A program made the position numbers and the translations under genes. The notes under the pieces are model-generated. The model was not told the DNA's origin. It worked only from the letters and a program-made list of their open reading frames with translations, and made no database searches. This document shows positions 1 through 6,524 of a DNA stretch of 27,333 nucleotides, piece by piece; position 1 is the stretch's first letter, and each line of letters opens with the position of its first letter. The DNA comes from Rikenellaceae bacterium. Its GTDB lineage: Bacteria > Bacteroidota > Bacteroidia > Bacteroidales > UBA932. Where the stretch lies: contig CAAGMI010000308.1 of the NCBI GenBank assembly GCA_900771005.1, positions 1 to 27,333 of the forward strand, given 5' to 3'.

Positions 1-50
1 AGCGCCGATGGTACTGCTATACCAAGTGGGAGAGTAGGTAGCTGCCGCTT
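1..50 (+). rRNA. rrf: 5S ribosomal RNA, 3' end only (cut by left window edge)
   Basis: The first 50 bases match the conserved 3' part of bacterial 5S rRNA: a GCGCCGATGGTACTG segment, then a GGGAGAGTAGG segment and the closing GCCGC. The 5' part lies outside the window. The orientation and the terminator-like hairpin just after it suggest that this is the end of an rRNA operon (16S-23S-5S) lying to the left. The exact 3' end is uncertain by a few bases. Confidence 0.85.
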
Positions 51-54
51 TTCG

Positions 55-90
55 GAGAGCCAGACTGAGATATCAGCCTGGCTCTCTTCG
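55..90 (+). terminator. Hairpin terminator after the 5S rRNA
   Basis: A perfect 9-bp stem (GAGAGCCAG at 55-63 with CTGGCTCTC at 78-86) encloses a second stem (CTGA at 65-68 with TCAG at 73-76) around a four-base loop. The tail is only weakly T-rich (TTCGTTTA), so it may end rRNA transcription with help from other factors. Read on the minus strand it lacks a T tract, so it is less likely to serve the glycosyltransferase operon. Confidence 0.65.
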
Positions 91-138
91 TTTATATATG
101 TTCAGCTATGATCCGGGCGAACTATATTTGGGGAACTA

Positions 139-1089
139 TCAGAATTCTGATCTGATATTGTAGTTGTTACGCTCAGAAGATGAGCGTGCTACCATTTCTC
201 CAACGAAACCTGCAAGGAACATCATTGCACCCAGCAAGACTGCTACAAGTGCGAGATAGAACAATGGTTGGTCGGTTACGGCTCTGTATACTGTTCCGTT
301 TGCCTGGTGGATGAGTTTGGCCGCTATTATCCATATTGTCATCACGAAACCGACCAGGAACATGAATATGCCGGAATAACCGAAGAAATGCATCGGCTTT
401 TTGCCGAACGTGCTGAGAAACCAGAGTGAAATAAGGTCGAGGAAACCGTTTATGAACCTTTCCATGCCGAACTTGCTCTTTCCGTACTTGCGTTTTTCGT
501 GATGGACAGGCTTTTCAGTTATTTTGCTGTAACCTACGTTCTTCGCAAGATATGGGATATACCTGTGCATTTCTCCATAAACTTCAATACTCTTCACGAC
601 CTCATTCTTGTATGCCTTGAGTCCACAATTCATGTCGTGGAGCTTTATTCCCGTAATCTTTCTGGCCGTGGCATTGTAAAGCTTTGAAGGAAGATTCTTT
701 GTCAGAGTGTTATCTTTACGATGCTGCTTCCAACCTGATACAACGTCATAATTGTCGGTGACTACCATGTTGTATAAGCCCGGTATCTCATCAGGAGAGT
801 CCTGGAGATCCGCATCCATCGTGATTACCACGTTGCCCTGTGCCTTCTTGAAGCCACAGAACAGGGCTGCAGACTTTCCATAGTTTCTGCGGAAGGATAT
901 TCCGTGGATTGCAGGATTGGCCTGGGATAATTTTCTAACCACTGTCCAGGATCCATCATTGCTGCCGTCATCCACCATTATTATCTCGTAGGTGAACTGA
1001 TTGACTGTCATAACTCTTTCAATCCAGGAAACAAGTTCCGGGAGAGACTCTGCTTCGTTGAAGAGCGGAATGATTACGGAAATATCCAT
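139..1089 (-). CDS. Family 2 glycosyltransferase, DPM1/GtrB-like, membrane-anchored
   Basis: The 316-residue protein begins with the GT-A fold signature SVIIPLFNEAESL. It has DDGSNDGS near residue 40 and a metal-binding DAD at residues 92-94 (MDADLQDSP). Two hydrophobic C-terminal helices (about 235-258 and 276-299) are typical of GtrB/ArnC/DPM1-type enzymes, which move a sugar from a nucleotide donor to polyprenyl phosphate at the cytoplasmic membrane. The motif KRKYGKSKFG near 200-208 fits the family. Its start ATG shares one base with the stop of the upstream DUF4199 gene, so the two are cotranscribed and probably translationally coupled. The sugar and acceptor cannot be told from sequence. 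The family call is secure; the lipid-linked role is inferred. Confidence 0.9.
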   Translation of the reverse strand: MDISVIIPLFNEAESLPELVSWIERVMTVNQFTYEIIMVDDGSNDGSWTVVRKLSQANPAIHGISFRRNYGKSAALFCGFKKAQGNVVITMDADLQDSPDEIPGLYNMVVTDNYDVVSGWKQHRKDNTLTKNLPSKLYNATARKITGIKLHDMNCGLKAYKNEVVKSIEVYGEMHRYIPYLAKNVGYSKITEKPVHHEKRKYGKSKFGMERFINGFLDLISLWFLSTFGKKPMHFFGYSGIFMFLVGFVMTIWIIAAKLIHQANGTVYRAVTDQPLFYLALVAVLLGAMMFLAGFVGEMVARSSSERNNYNIRSEF

Positions 1090-1643
1090 TATTGTTCGTC
1101 TATATTATTGTTAGCGAATGGGTTCCTTGAAGGGATGTTCTTTGAGAAAATGGCTGATACCACTGTGCCGAAGAGCCAGCAGTAGAACAGATTCCAGAAA
1201 AATGACAGTACAGGCATCTTCGGCATCATCTCCTCTATCTGTGCGATTGAGTTGGAGTCCAAAGCCGCATTCTGCATAAGTATGTCGAGTGATTCCTGAA
1301 ATATGTCCGGCTGTATGAAAAGTATCCATGCCAGATATGATGCGGAGTAAACCAGAGAAGAAAGGAATGCGGTTGCACATCCGAACCTGAAGGTGTCGGA
1401 ATTGCTGATCTGCTTGTCAGAGGCGGCAAACTTCTTCATGAAGAGTTTAAGAAGCAGAATGCATCCGACGAATTTGACAATCCACAGGCACGTGTTGAAC
1501 AGACTTATCAGCATTGCCAGCGCCGTGCTGTCTGATACCAGTTTGCTTGAAAGCGATGTAATGGCCAGATAGGCCACGCATACCATACCAAGGACAAGAC
1601 CGGCCTTTCCTGCACTGTCCCATAATGTTTTCTTCTCAATCAT
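1089..1643 (-). CDS. DUF4199-type integral membrane protein
   Basis: This is a protein of about 184 residues with roughly four hydrophobic segments (near residues 12-30, 40-70, 80-108 and 145-165) and no catalytic motif. Hydropathy, size and its place directly before a family 2 glycosyltransferase match the Bacteroidetes DUF4199 family, of unknown function. I start it at the ATG at 1643 (MIEKK...) because the in-frame GTG at 1650-1652 overlaps a minus-strand -7 box (TATCTTTG, 1659-1652). With that promoter the mRNA leader would be only a few bases. The stop overlaps the glycosyltransferase start by one base. A helper role for the glycosyltransferase, such as a flippase-like or scaffold role, is only a guess from position. 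Confidence 0.75.
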   Translation of the reverse strand: MIEKKTLWDSAGKAGLVLGMVCVAYLAITSLSSKLVSDSTALAMLISLFNTCLWIVKFVGCILLLKLFMKKFAASDKQISNSDTFRFGCATAFLSSLVYSASYLAWILFIQPDIFQESLDILMQNAALDSNSIAQIEEMMPKMPVLSFFWNLFYCWLFGTVVSAIFSKNIPSRNPFANNNIDEQ

Positions 1644-1650
1644 AACAAAC

Positions 1651-1679
1651 ACAAAGATAGAAAAATTTCATATCTTTGT
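1651..1679. promoter_or_regulatory. Back-to-back divergent promoters forming a 9-bp palindrome
   Basis: ACAAAGATA (1651-1659) and TATCTTTGT (1671-1679) are perfect inverted repeats 11 bp apart. Each arm contains a Bacteroidetes -7 box TATCTTTG: the left arm reads on the minus strand toward the DUF4199 gene, the right arm on the plus strand toward thrS. Predicted start sites are near 1646 (minus) and 1684 (plus), giving leaders of about 3 and 19 bases. Neither has a clear TTG box at -33, because each -33 region falls on the other promoter. Confidence 0.7.
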
Positions 1680-1702
1680 AGACTGATAAAAACCGAAAAG
1701 AT

Positions 1703-3490
1703 ATGTTGACAATCGCATTTACCGATGGTTCTATCCGTCCTTGGGATGAGGCCGAAGCAAAGAAGATATTCTGGCATTCATCCGCGCATCTTATGGCAGA
1801 GGCTCTGGAAGCCCTTTACCCTGGTGTCAAGTTCGGCGTGGGACCTGCCGTTGAGACTGGTTTCTACTATGATGTTGACCTTGGAGACAGGCAGATTGCA
1901 GAATCCGACCTTAAGGCAATAGAGGACAAGATGCTTGAACTTGCCAAGACAAAGGAGACGTTCGAGCGCACTGAGGTATCAAAGGCTGATGCCATGAAGT
2001 ACTTCGAGCAGAAAGGGGATCCGTACAAGTGCGAATTGATCGCTGACCTTGAGGACGGGACCATCACTTTCTACAAGAACGGAAATTTCACGGACCTTTG
2101 CCGCGGACCGCATATCAAGCACGTGGATGATATCAAGGCTGTAAAGCTTACATCTATCGCCGGTGCATATTGGAAAGGTGATGAGCATCGCCAGCAGCTT
2201 ACACGTATCTATGGTGTGACGTTCCCGAAGAAGTCGATGCTTGATGAATACCTCGTGCTTCTCGAAGAAGCCAAGAAACGCGACCACCGTAAACTCGGCA
2301 AGGAGATGGAACTTTTCACATTCTCGTCCAGGGTCGGTCTCGGATTGCCGCTCTGGCTGCCTAGAGGCTCGCAGATGAGATATACCCTCGAGCAGTTCCT
2401 TCGCAAGAAGCAGGCTGAACTCGGTTATCTTCAGGTTGTCACTCCTCATATCGGAAGCAAGGATCTTTACGTGACTTCCGGGCATTATGCAAAATACGGC
2501 AAGGATTCATTCCAGCCGATACACACTCCTCAGGAAGGTGAGGAATATATGTTGAAACCAATGAACTGCCCTCACCACTGTGAGATATTCCGTTCATCAC
2601 CGCGTTCATACAGAGACCTTCCGCTCAGGTTCGCCGAGTTCGGCACCGTATATCGTTATGAGCAGAGCGGTGAGCTCCACGGATTGACCAGAGTACGCGG
2701 TTTTACACAGGATGACGCACATCTCTTCTGCCGTCCGGATCAGCTCAAGGAAGAGTTCTGCAAGGTTATTGACCTCATTCTTTACGTGTTCAAAACACTG
2801 AAGATGACAGAATTCAGCGCTCAGATATCCCTTCGTCACCAGACTGACCACAGCAAATATATCGGGTCTGAAGAGAATTGGGAGAAGGCTGAGAATGCCA
2901 TAATAGAAGCCGCAAAGGAGAAGAATCTTCCTACAGTTGTGGAATATGACGAGGCTGCTTTCTATGGGCCTAAACTTGATTTCATGGTCAAGGACGCCCT
3001 TGGCCGCCAGTGGCAGCTTGGAACCATCCAGGTGGACTATAATCTTCCTGAGCGTTTCCAGCTTGAATATACCGACGCAGACGGAAGCAAGCAGCGTCCT
3101 GTAATGATACACAGGGCACCTTTCGGCTCCATCGAAAGGTTTACCGCAGTGGTTCTTGAACATACTGCCGGACATCTGCCGGTATGGCTCGCTCCTGATC
3201 AGGTTAAAGTATTGCCAGTCAGCGAGAAATATGCAGATTATGCCGAAAAAGTTTGCAGTTTGCTCAAAAATTCCGATATTCGCGCTTCCATGGACTCCCG
3301 TAACGAGACACTCGGTAAGAGGATCCGTGAAATATCCCTTCTCAGAGTCCCTCTGTTGGTGATTGTGGGAGAGAAAGAGCAAACTGACGGCACCGTCTCT
3401 ATCCGTAGGGAAGGCGTCGATCAGGGTAGCATGACGATAGATAAATTTATAGAATACATTAACTCAGCTATTGCTGAAGAATTATCTTAA
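1703..3490 (+). CDS. thrS: Threonyl-tRNA synthetase lacking most of the N-terminal TGS domain
   Basis: The enzyme charges tRNA-Thr and edits Ser-tRNA-Thr. It is 595 residues long against about 640 for most bacterial ThrRS. After one TGS-like strand (MLTIAFTDGSIR) the sequence jumps straight to the N2 editing domain, with editing residues H25, H29 (HSSAH), C133 and H137 (CRGPH) retained. In E. coli these are H73, H77, C182 and H186, so about 48 residues are missing. Class II motif 2 (RYEQSGELHGLTRVRGFTQDD), motif 3 (IHRAPFGSIERF), the zinc-site MNCPHH and the C-terminal anticodon-binding domain are all present. The -7 box at 1671-1678 fixes the start and leaves no room for a longer N-terminus. 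The stop overlaps infC by one base (TAATG). Confidence 0.97.
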   Translation: MLTIAFTDGSIRPWDEAEAKKIFWHSSAHLMAEALEALYPGVKFGVGPAVETGFYYDVDLGDRQIAESDLKAIEDKMLELAKTKETFERTEVSKADAMKYFEQKGDPYKCELIADLEDGTITFYKNGNFTDLCRGPHIKHVDDIKAVKLTSIAGAYWKGDEHRQQLTRIYGVTFPKKSMLDEYLVLLEEAKKRDHRKLGKEMELFTFSSRVGLGLPLWLPRGSQMRYTLEQFLRKKQAELGYLQVVTPHIGSKDLYVTSGHYAKYGKDSFQPIHTPQEGEEYMLKPMNCPHHCEIFRSSPRSYRDLPLRFAEFGTVYRYEQSGELHGLTRVRGFTQDDAHLFCRPDQLKEEFCKVIDLILYVFKTLKMTEFSAQISLRHQTDHSKYIGSEENWEKAENAIIEAAKEKNLPTVVEYDEAAFYGPKLDFMVKDALGRQWQLGTIQVDYNLPERFQLEYTDADGSKQRPVMIHRAPFGSIERFTAVVLEHTAGHLPVWLAPDQVKVLPVSEKYADYAEKVCSLLKNSDIRASMDSRNETLGKRIREISLLRVPLLVIVGEKEQTDGTVSIRREGVDQGSMTIDKFIEYINSAIAEELS

Positions 3491-4080
3491 TGCCAGCACC
3501 TTATAGACCAAAGCCAAGCTTCAAGCCGGGAGGTCGCAGACCTGATCCGCGTCAGCAGAAGCGTGACGAGTTTGAAGTTGATATCAACGAGCAGATTACT
3601 GCTTCACAAGTTCGCCTCGTGGGTGAGAATATTCCCGAGCCGGGAATCTATCCTATCACGAAGGCATTGCAGTTTGCGGACGAGCTCGAGCTTGACCTGG
3701 TGCAGATAAGCAACAAGGTTGATCCTCCTGTATGCAAGATACTTGATTATCAGAAATATCTTTATCAGCAGAGGAAGAAGGCAAAGGAGATGAAGTCCAA
3801 CTCCACCAAGGTGGTCATCAAGGAAATCCGCTTCGGTCCGAATACGGATGAGCACGATTTCCAGTTCAAACTCAAGCATGCGCAGGAGTTTCTCGGTGAG
3901 GGATCCAAGGTGAAGGCGACAATATTCTTCAGAGGACGTTCGATTATGTTTGCGGAGCAGGGTGAAAAGCAGCTTCTCAGATTTGCAGTTGAACTTGAGG
4001 AGTACGGAAAGGCGGAGAACATGCCTGTGCTTGAGGGAAAGAGGATGTCCATAATGATAGCACCTAACAAAAAGAAATAG
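3490..4080 (+). CDS. infC: Translation initiation factor IF-3
   Basis: The 196-residue protein has a basic, disordered N-terminal tail (residues 1-27), the IF3 N-domain (about 28-98, VDINEQITASQVRLVGENIPEPGIYP in segments, then DLVQIS and PPVCKILDYQKY), a lysine-rich linker and the C-domain (KEIRFGPNTDEHDF through the IMIAPNKKK end). IF3 binds the 30S subunit and checks start codons. Translation begins with an ordinary ATG whose A is the last base of the thrS stop, so the two genes are coupled. The AUU start and its autoregulation known in E. coli do not apply here. thrS-infC-rpmI-rplT is a classic bacterial order. Confidence 0.97.
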   Translation: MPAPYRPKPSFKPGGRRPDPRQQKRDEFEVDINEQITASQVRLVGENIPEPGIYPITKALQFADELELDLVQISNKVDPPVCKILDYQKYLYQQRKKAKEMKSNSTKVVIKEIRFGPNTDEHDFQFKLKHAQEFLGEGSKVKATIFFRGRSIMFAEQGEKQLLRFAVELEEYGKAENMPVLEGKRMSIMIAPNKKK

Positions 4081-4126
4081 GTTTTTATTCCTATCATATT
4101 TTATTAATAATTTAAACAACCAAACA

Positions 4127-4321
4127 ATGGCAAAGCTTAAGACCAACTCCGGTGCCAAAAAGCGTTTCGCGCTTACCGGATCGGGAAAAATCAAGAGGAA
4201 GCATGCTTACCACAGCCACATCCTCACCAAGAAGACCAAAAAACAGAAACGTAACCTCGACCATTTCGCAATTCTCGAGAAAGCGAATCGCGTACAGGTA
4301 AATGAATTGTTGGTTCTCTAA
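4127..4321 (+). CDS. rpmI: Ribosomal protein bL35
   Basis: This is a 64-residue basic protein starting MAKLKTNSGAKKRFALTGSGK and carrying the KRKHAYHSHILTKKTKKQKR core of the large-subunit protein bL35. It follows infC after 46 AT-rich bases, in which I see no hairpin resembling the known L20-binding leaders, and precedes rplT by 12 bases. Length and residues are normal for the family. Confidence 0.97.
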   Translation: MAKLKTNSGAKKRFALTGSGKIKRKHAYHSHILTKKTKKQKRNLDHFAILEKANRVQVNELLVL

Positions 4322-4333
4322 AAAAGTAAAATT

Positions 4334-4678
4334 ATGCCAAGATCAGTAAACTCAGTTGCTTCAAGAGCACGCCGCAAGAAGATTCTTAAGAGAACCCGCG
4401 GTAATTTCCTTTCAAGGAAGAACGTTTGGACGGTTGCGAAGAACACCTATGAAAAAGGTTTGACTTATGCATACCGTGACCGTAGAGCAAAGAAGCGCAA
4501 TTTCCGCGCACTTTGGATCCAGAGAATAAATGCCGCTGCACGTCAGTACGGTATGTCCTATTCACAGTTTATGGGTAAACTCGGAAAGCAGAACATCGGG
4601 CTCAACCGCAAGGTTCTCGCTGACCTCGCCATGAACAATCCAAAGGCATTCGAAGCTATCATCAAATCTGTAAAATAG
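4334..4678 (+). CDS. rplT: Ribosomal protein bL20
   Basis: The 114-residue protein has the typical basic N-terminal helix (MPRSVNSVASRARRKKILK) and the family core (AYRDRRAKKRNFRALWIQRINAAARQYGMSYSQF). It binds 23S rRNA early in 50S assembly. In many bacteria it represses its own infC-rpmI-rplT mRNA; I found no sequence evidence for that here. It lies 12 bases after rpmI and 6 bases before lepB. Confidence 0.97.
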   Translation: MPRSVNSVASRARRKKILKRTRGNFLSRKNVWTVAKNTYEKGLTYAYRDRRAKKRNFRALWIQRINAAARQYGMSYSQFMGKLGKQNIGLNRKVLADLAMNNPKAFEAIIKSVK

Positions 4679-4684
4679 TGTAAG

Positions 4685-5764
4685 GTGAGCCGGAAGACAC
4701 GTTTTCGCACCAAGAGCAAATTCCTTAACTGGATATTGGACTGGGTTGACGCCATCCTTTTTGCTGTGGTTGTCGTGACGTTGATAAACACTTTTCTCTT
4801 CCAGGCTTTCAAGATACCTTCATCCTCAATGGAGAGCAGCCTCTATACCGGAGACCATCTCTTCGTGAGTAAATTGACATACGGACCGAGGATGCCGCAG
4901 ACTCCTCTCACGATCCCTTTCACGCACAACACGTTCCGCGGGAAGGAGTCGTATTCCACTTCCTGGCAGACGAAAGGCAAACGCCTTCCCGGGATAAGGG
5001 AAGTAAGGAAAGGAGATTATGTGGTATTCAATTTCCCAAACGGTGACACAGTCCTTCGGGCAGCCCCGGCTCAGGATTACCACTCGCTGGTAAGAGCATA
5101 CGGACGCGAGAAGGTACAGCAGATGGGCCCTGTGATTGTCCGTCCAATGGACAAGAAAGACCATTATGTGAAGCGCTGCGTAGCCACCCCGGGAGACACT
5201 CTGCAGGTGATTGACGGCTTTGTCTGGGTAAACGGAGAGCAGCAGGAGATTTATCCTGGAATCCAGCTCTCATACGAAGTTACCACGACAAGCGGAAGTT
5301 ATACGGCCTTTTTCACGGCTGAACAGCTTGAGAAGACGAAGACTTACAAGAGCGTGGAGAAGGTGGAGCCGATACTTGAGACCTCCCCTTGGGATTACAG
5401 GGAAATTTTCCCGTTTACCGAGGAAAGCGGATGGACGAGAGACTACTTCGGACCGTTGTGGATACCTGAAAAGGGTGCTACAGTGACGCTTACAAGCGAA
5501 AATCTGCCACTTTACGAGAGGGTGATAAGGGACTACGAACACGAGGATGTGGAAGCTGCTTTGAAAGCGGGAGAGTACACATTCAAACAGAACTACTATT
5601 TTATGATGGGAGACAACAGACACAATTCTCTCGATTCAAGGTACTGGGGCTTCGTTCCCGAGGATCATATCGTAGGAAGACCGGTGGTCATTTGGCTCTC
5701 AACAGACAGCGGGGCTAAGTTCCCTAAGAATATCAGGTGGGGCAGATTCCTTAAATTTGTGTAG
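4685..5764 (+). CDS. lepB: Signal peptidase I
   Basis: The 359-residue protein has one N-terminal membrane segment (about 20-40). The catalytic serine is S48 in PSSSM and the general-base lysine is K163 in YVKRCVATPGD. Box E is GDNRHNSLDSRYWGFVP near the C-terminus. It cleaves signal peptides on the periplasmic side of the inner membrane and would process the exported proteins in this window that carry ordinary (non-lipoprotein) signal peptides. The long stretches between boxes B and D and before box E are typical of Bacteroidetes enzymes and absent from short Gram-positive ones. The start is GTG, 6 bases after rplT, so it belongs to the thrS operon. No ATG lies nearby in frame before the membrane segment. 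Confidence 0.95.
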   Translation: MSRKTRFRTKSKFLNWILDWVDAILFAVVVVTLINTFLFQAFKIPSSSMESSLYTGDHLFVSKLTYGPRMPQTPLTIPFTHNTFRGKESYSTSWQTKGKRLPGIREVRKGDYVVFNFPNGDTVLRAAPAQDYHSLVRAYGREKVQQMGPVIVRPMDKKDHYVKRCVATPGDTLQVIDGFVWVNGEQQEIYPGIQLSYEVTTTSGSYTAFFTAEQLEKTKTYKSVEKVEPILETSPWDYREIFPFTEESGWTRDYFGPLWIPEKGATVTLTSENLPLYERVIRDYEHEDVEAALKAGEYTFKQNYYFMMGDNRHNSLDSRYWGFVPEDHIVGRPVVIWLSTDSGAKFPKNIRWGRFLKFV

Positions 5765-5771
5765 ACTTCTA

Positions 5772-5803
5772 TTTGGAAATCAGAAAATTATAAGCGATAT
5801 TTG
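5772..5803 (+). promoter_or_regulatory. Promoter of the rpmB-rpmG-DUF4295 operon
   Basis: A TTTG box (5772-5775) lies 20 bp before GATATTTG (5796-5803), which differs from the TAnnTTTG consensus at one base. The spacing fits Bacteroidetes sigma-ABfr promoters. The predicted start is near 5809, giving a leader of about 30 bases before rpmB. Confidence 0.65.
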
Positions 5804-5838
5804 CACCCCATTGTAAGAAATAAATAAAACGAAATATC

Positions 5839-6081
5839 ATGGCAAAAGTTTGTCAAATAACAGGAAGAAAGAGAATGAAAGGCAACAACGTTGCCCATTC
5901 CAAGTTGCGTACCAAGCGCGACTTCTCTCTCAACCTCAAGAACAAGAGATTCTGGAGCGAGGAAGAGCAGAGGTACATCACCCTTAAGGTTTCTTGCAAG
6001 GGTATAAGAACAATCGAGAAGAACGGCCTTGAGGCAGCTATTCGCGAAGCTCGTAAGAAAGGATTGGTTAACCTTGTTTAA
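5839..6081 (+). CDS. rpmB: Ribosomal protein bL28
   Basis: This 80-residue protein begins MAKVCQITGRKRMKGNNVAHS and continues with SKLRTKRDFSLNLKNKRFW, the usual bL28 signature. It is the first gene of a three-gene ribosomal unit (bL28-bL33-DUF4295) conserved across Bacteroidetes and has its own promoter directly upstream. Only two cysteines are seen and they do not form a CxxC zinc-binding pair. Confidence 0.97.
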   Translation: MAKVCQITGRKRMKGNNVAHSKLRTKRDFSLNLKNKRFWSEEEQRYITLKVSCKGIRTIEKNGLEAAIREARKKGLVNLV

Positions 6082-6092
6082 ATCATAACATT

Positions 6093-6281
6093 ATGGCAAA
6101 GAAAGCAAAAGGAAACAGGGTGCAGGTCATCCTTGAGTGCACTGAGCAGAAAGAAAGCGGTGTACCTGGAATGTCTCGTTACATTACAGTAAAGAACAAG
6201 AAGAATACTCCGGAGAGAATGGAGCTCAAGAAGTACAATCCATTCCTTCATAAAGTGACTGTTCACAGAGAAATTAAGTAA
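6093..6281 (+). CDS. rpmG: Ribosomal protein bL33
   Basis: The 62-residue protein starts MAKKAKGNRVQVILECTEQK and has the RYITVKNKKNTPERMELKKY core of bL33. The zinc-binding cysteine pairs of the C+ form are absent, so this is a C- (zinc-independent) version. It follows rpmB after 11 bases. Its stop codon overlaps the strong ribosome-binding sequence of the next gene. Confidence 0.96.
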   Translation: MAKKAKGNRVQVILECTEQKESGVPGMSRYITVKNKKNTPERMELKKYNPFLHKVTVHREIK

Positions 6282-6287
6282 GGAGGA
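6280..6287 (+). promoter_or_regulatory. Strong Shine-Dalgarno before the DUF4295 gene
   Basis: AAGGAGGA lies 6 bases before the ATG at 6294 and overlaps the last two bases of the rpmG stop. It is nearly fully complementary to the 16S anti-Shine-Dalgarno. The other genes checked in the window have A-rich or unremarkable upstream sequence, as usual in Bacteroidetes, so this site stands out. Confidence 0.8.
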
Positions 6288-6293
6288 TAGATT

Positions 6294-6452
6294 ATGGCAA
6301 AGAAAGCCGTCGCAACATTCGCAGCTAAGGCTGGTGCGAAGAGCATGGTAAAGTGCATTCGCATGGAGAAGTCTCCTAAGACTGGCGCTTATGTATTCAC
6401 AGAGCAGCTCGTTGAAGAGGAGAAGGCAAAGGATTATTTCGCAAAGAAGTAA
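6294..6452 (+). CDS. DUF4295 small ribosome-associated protein (probably bL38)
   Basis: A 52-residue basic protein (MAKKAVATFAAKAG..., with EKSPKTGAYVFTEQLV and the end DYFAKK) matches the Bacteroidetes DUF4295 family. It directly follows rpmB and rpmG and precedes ftsY, the order seen across the phylum. From memory, and not certain, structural work on a Flavobacterium ribosome described an extra large-subunit protein named bL38 that corresponds to this family. The position among ribosomal protein genes and the MAKK start agree with that. The start is fixed by a strong Shine-Dalgarno 6 bases upstream, and the gene ends in a strong terminator. Confidence 0.9.
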   Translation: MAKKAVATFAAKAGAKSMVKCIRMEKSPKTGAYVFTEQLVEEEKAKDYFAKK

Positions 6453-6464
6453 TTGTGTTTTACA

Positions 6465-6506
6465 TAAAAAAAGAGGGGTGCCGCAATTGCAGCGCCCCTC
6501 TTTTTT
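6465..6506 (+). terminator. Rho-independent terminator after the bL28 operon
   Basis: AGAGGGG pairs with CCCCTCT, extended inward by T-G, G-C and C-G pairs around a loop containing GCAATTGC. It is flanked by seven A residues on the left and six T residues at 6501-6506. The A tract would also give a T tract on the minus strand, so the structure could work in both directions, though no minus-strand gene ends here. Confidence 0.9.
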
Positions 6507-6517
6507 GACTATATTTG
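6487..6517 (+). promoter_or_regulatory. ftsY promoter overlapping the terminator
   Basis: TATATTTG (6510-6517) fits the TAnnTTTG -7 consensus exactly. A TTG at 6487-6489, in the loop of the terminator hairpin, lies 20 bp upstream at the usual -33 distance. The predicted start falls at about 6523-6525, essentially on the ftsY start codon. Confidence 0.7.
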
Positions 6518-6524
6518 TATCTTG

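Noticed and set aside
499..687. Plus-strand open frame of 62 codons inside the glycosyltransferase gene
   Set aside because: It lies antisense to a well-supported gene, resembles no family and has no promoter.
1641..1652. GTG at 1652 as start of the DUF4199 gene
   Set aside because: It overlaps the predicted -7 box, and the ATG at 1643 fits the promoter better.
2606..3382. Long minus-strand open frame opposite thrS
   Set aside because: It is antisense to conserved ThrRS motifs; its length follows from the codon bias of thrS, and its translation has no family features.
4081..4126. L20/L35 autoregulatory leader between infC and rpmI
   Set aside because: The 46 AT-rich bases show no stable stem or pseudoknot that can be recognised by eye.
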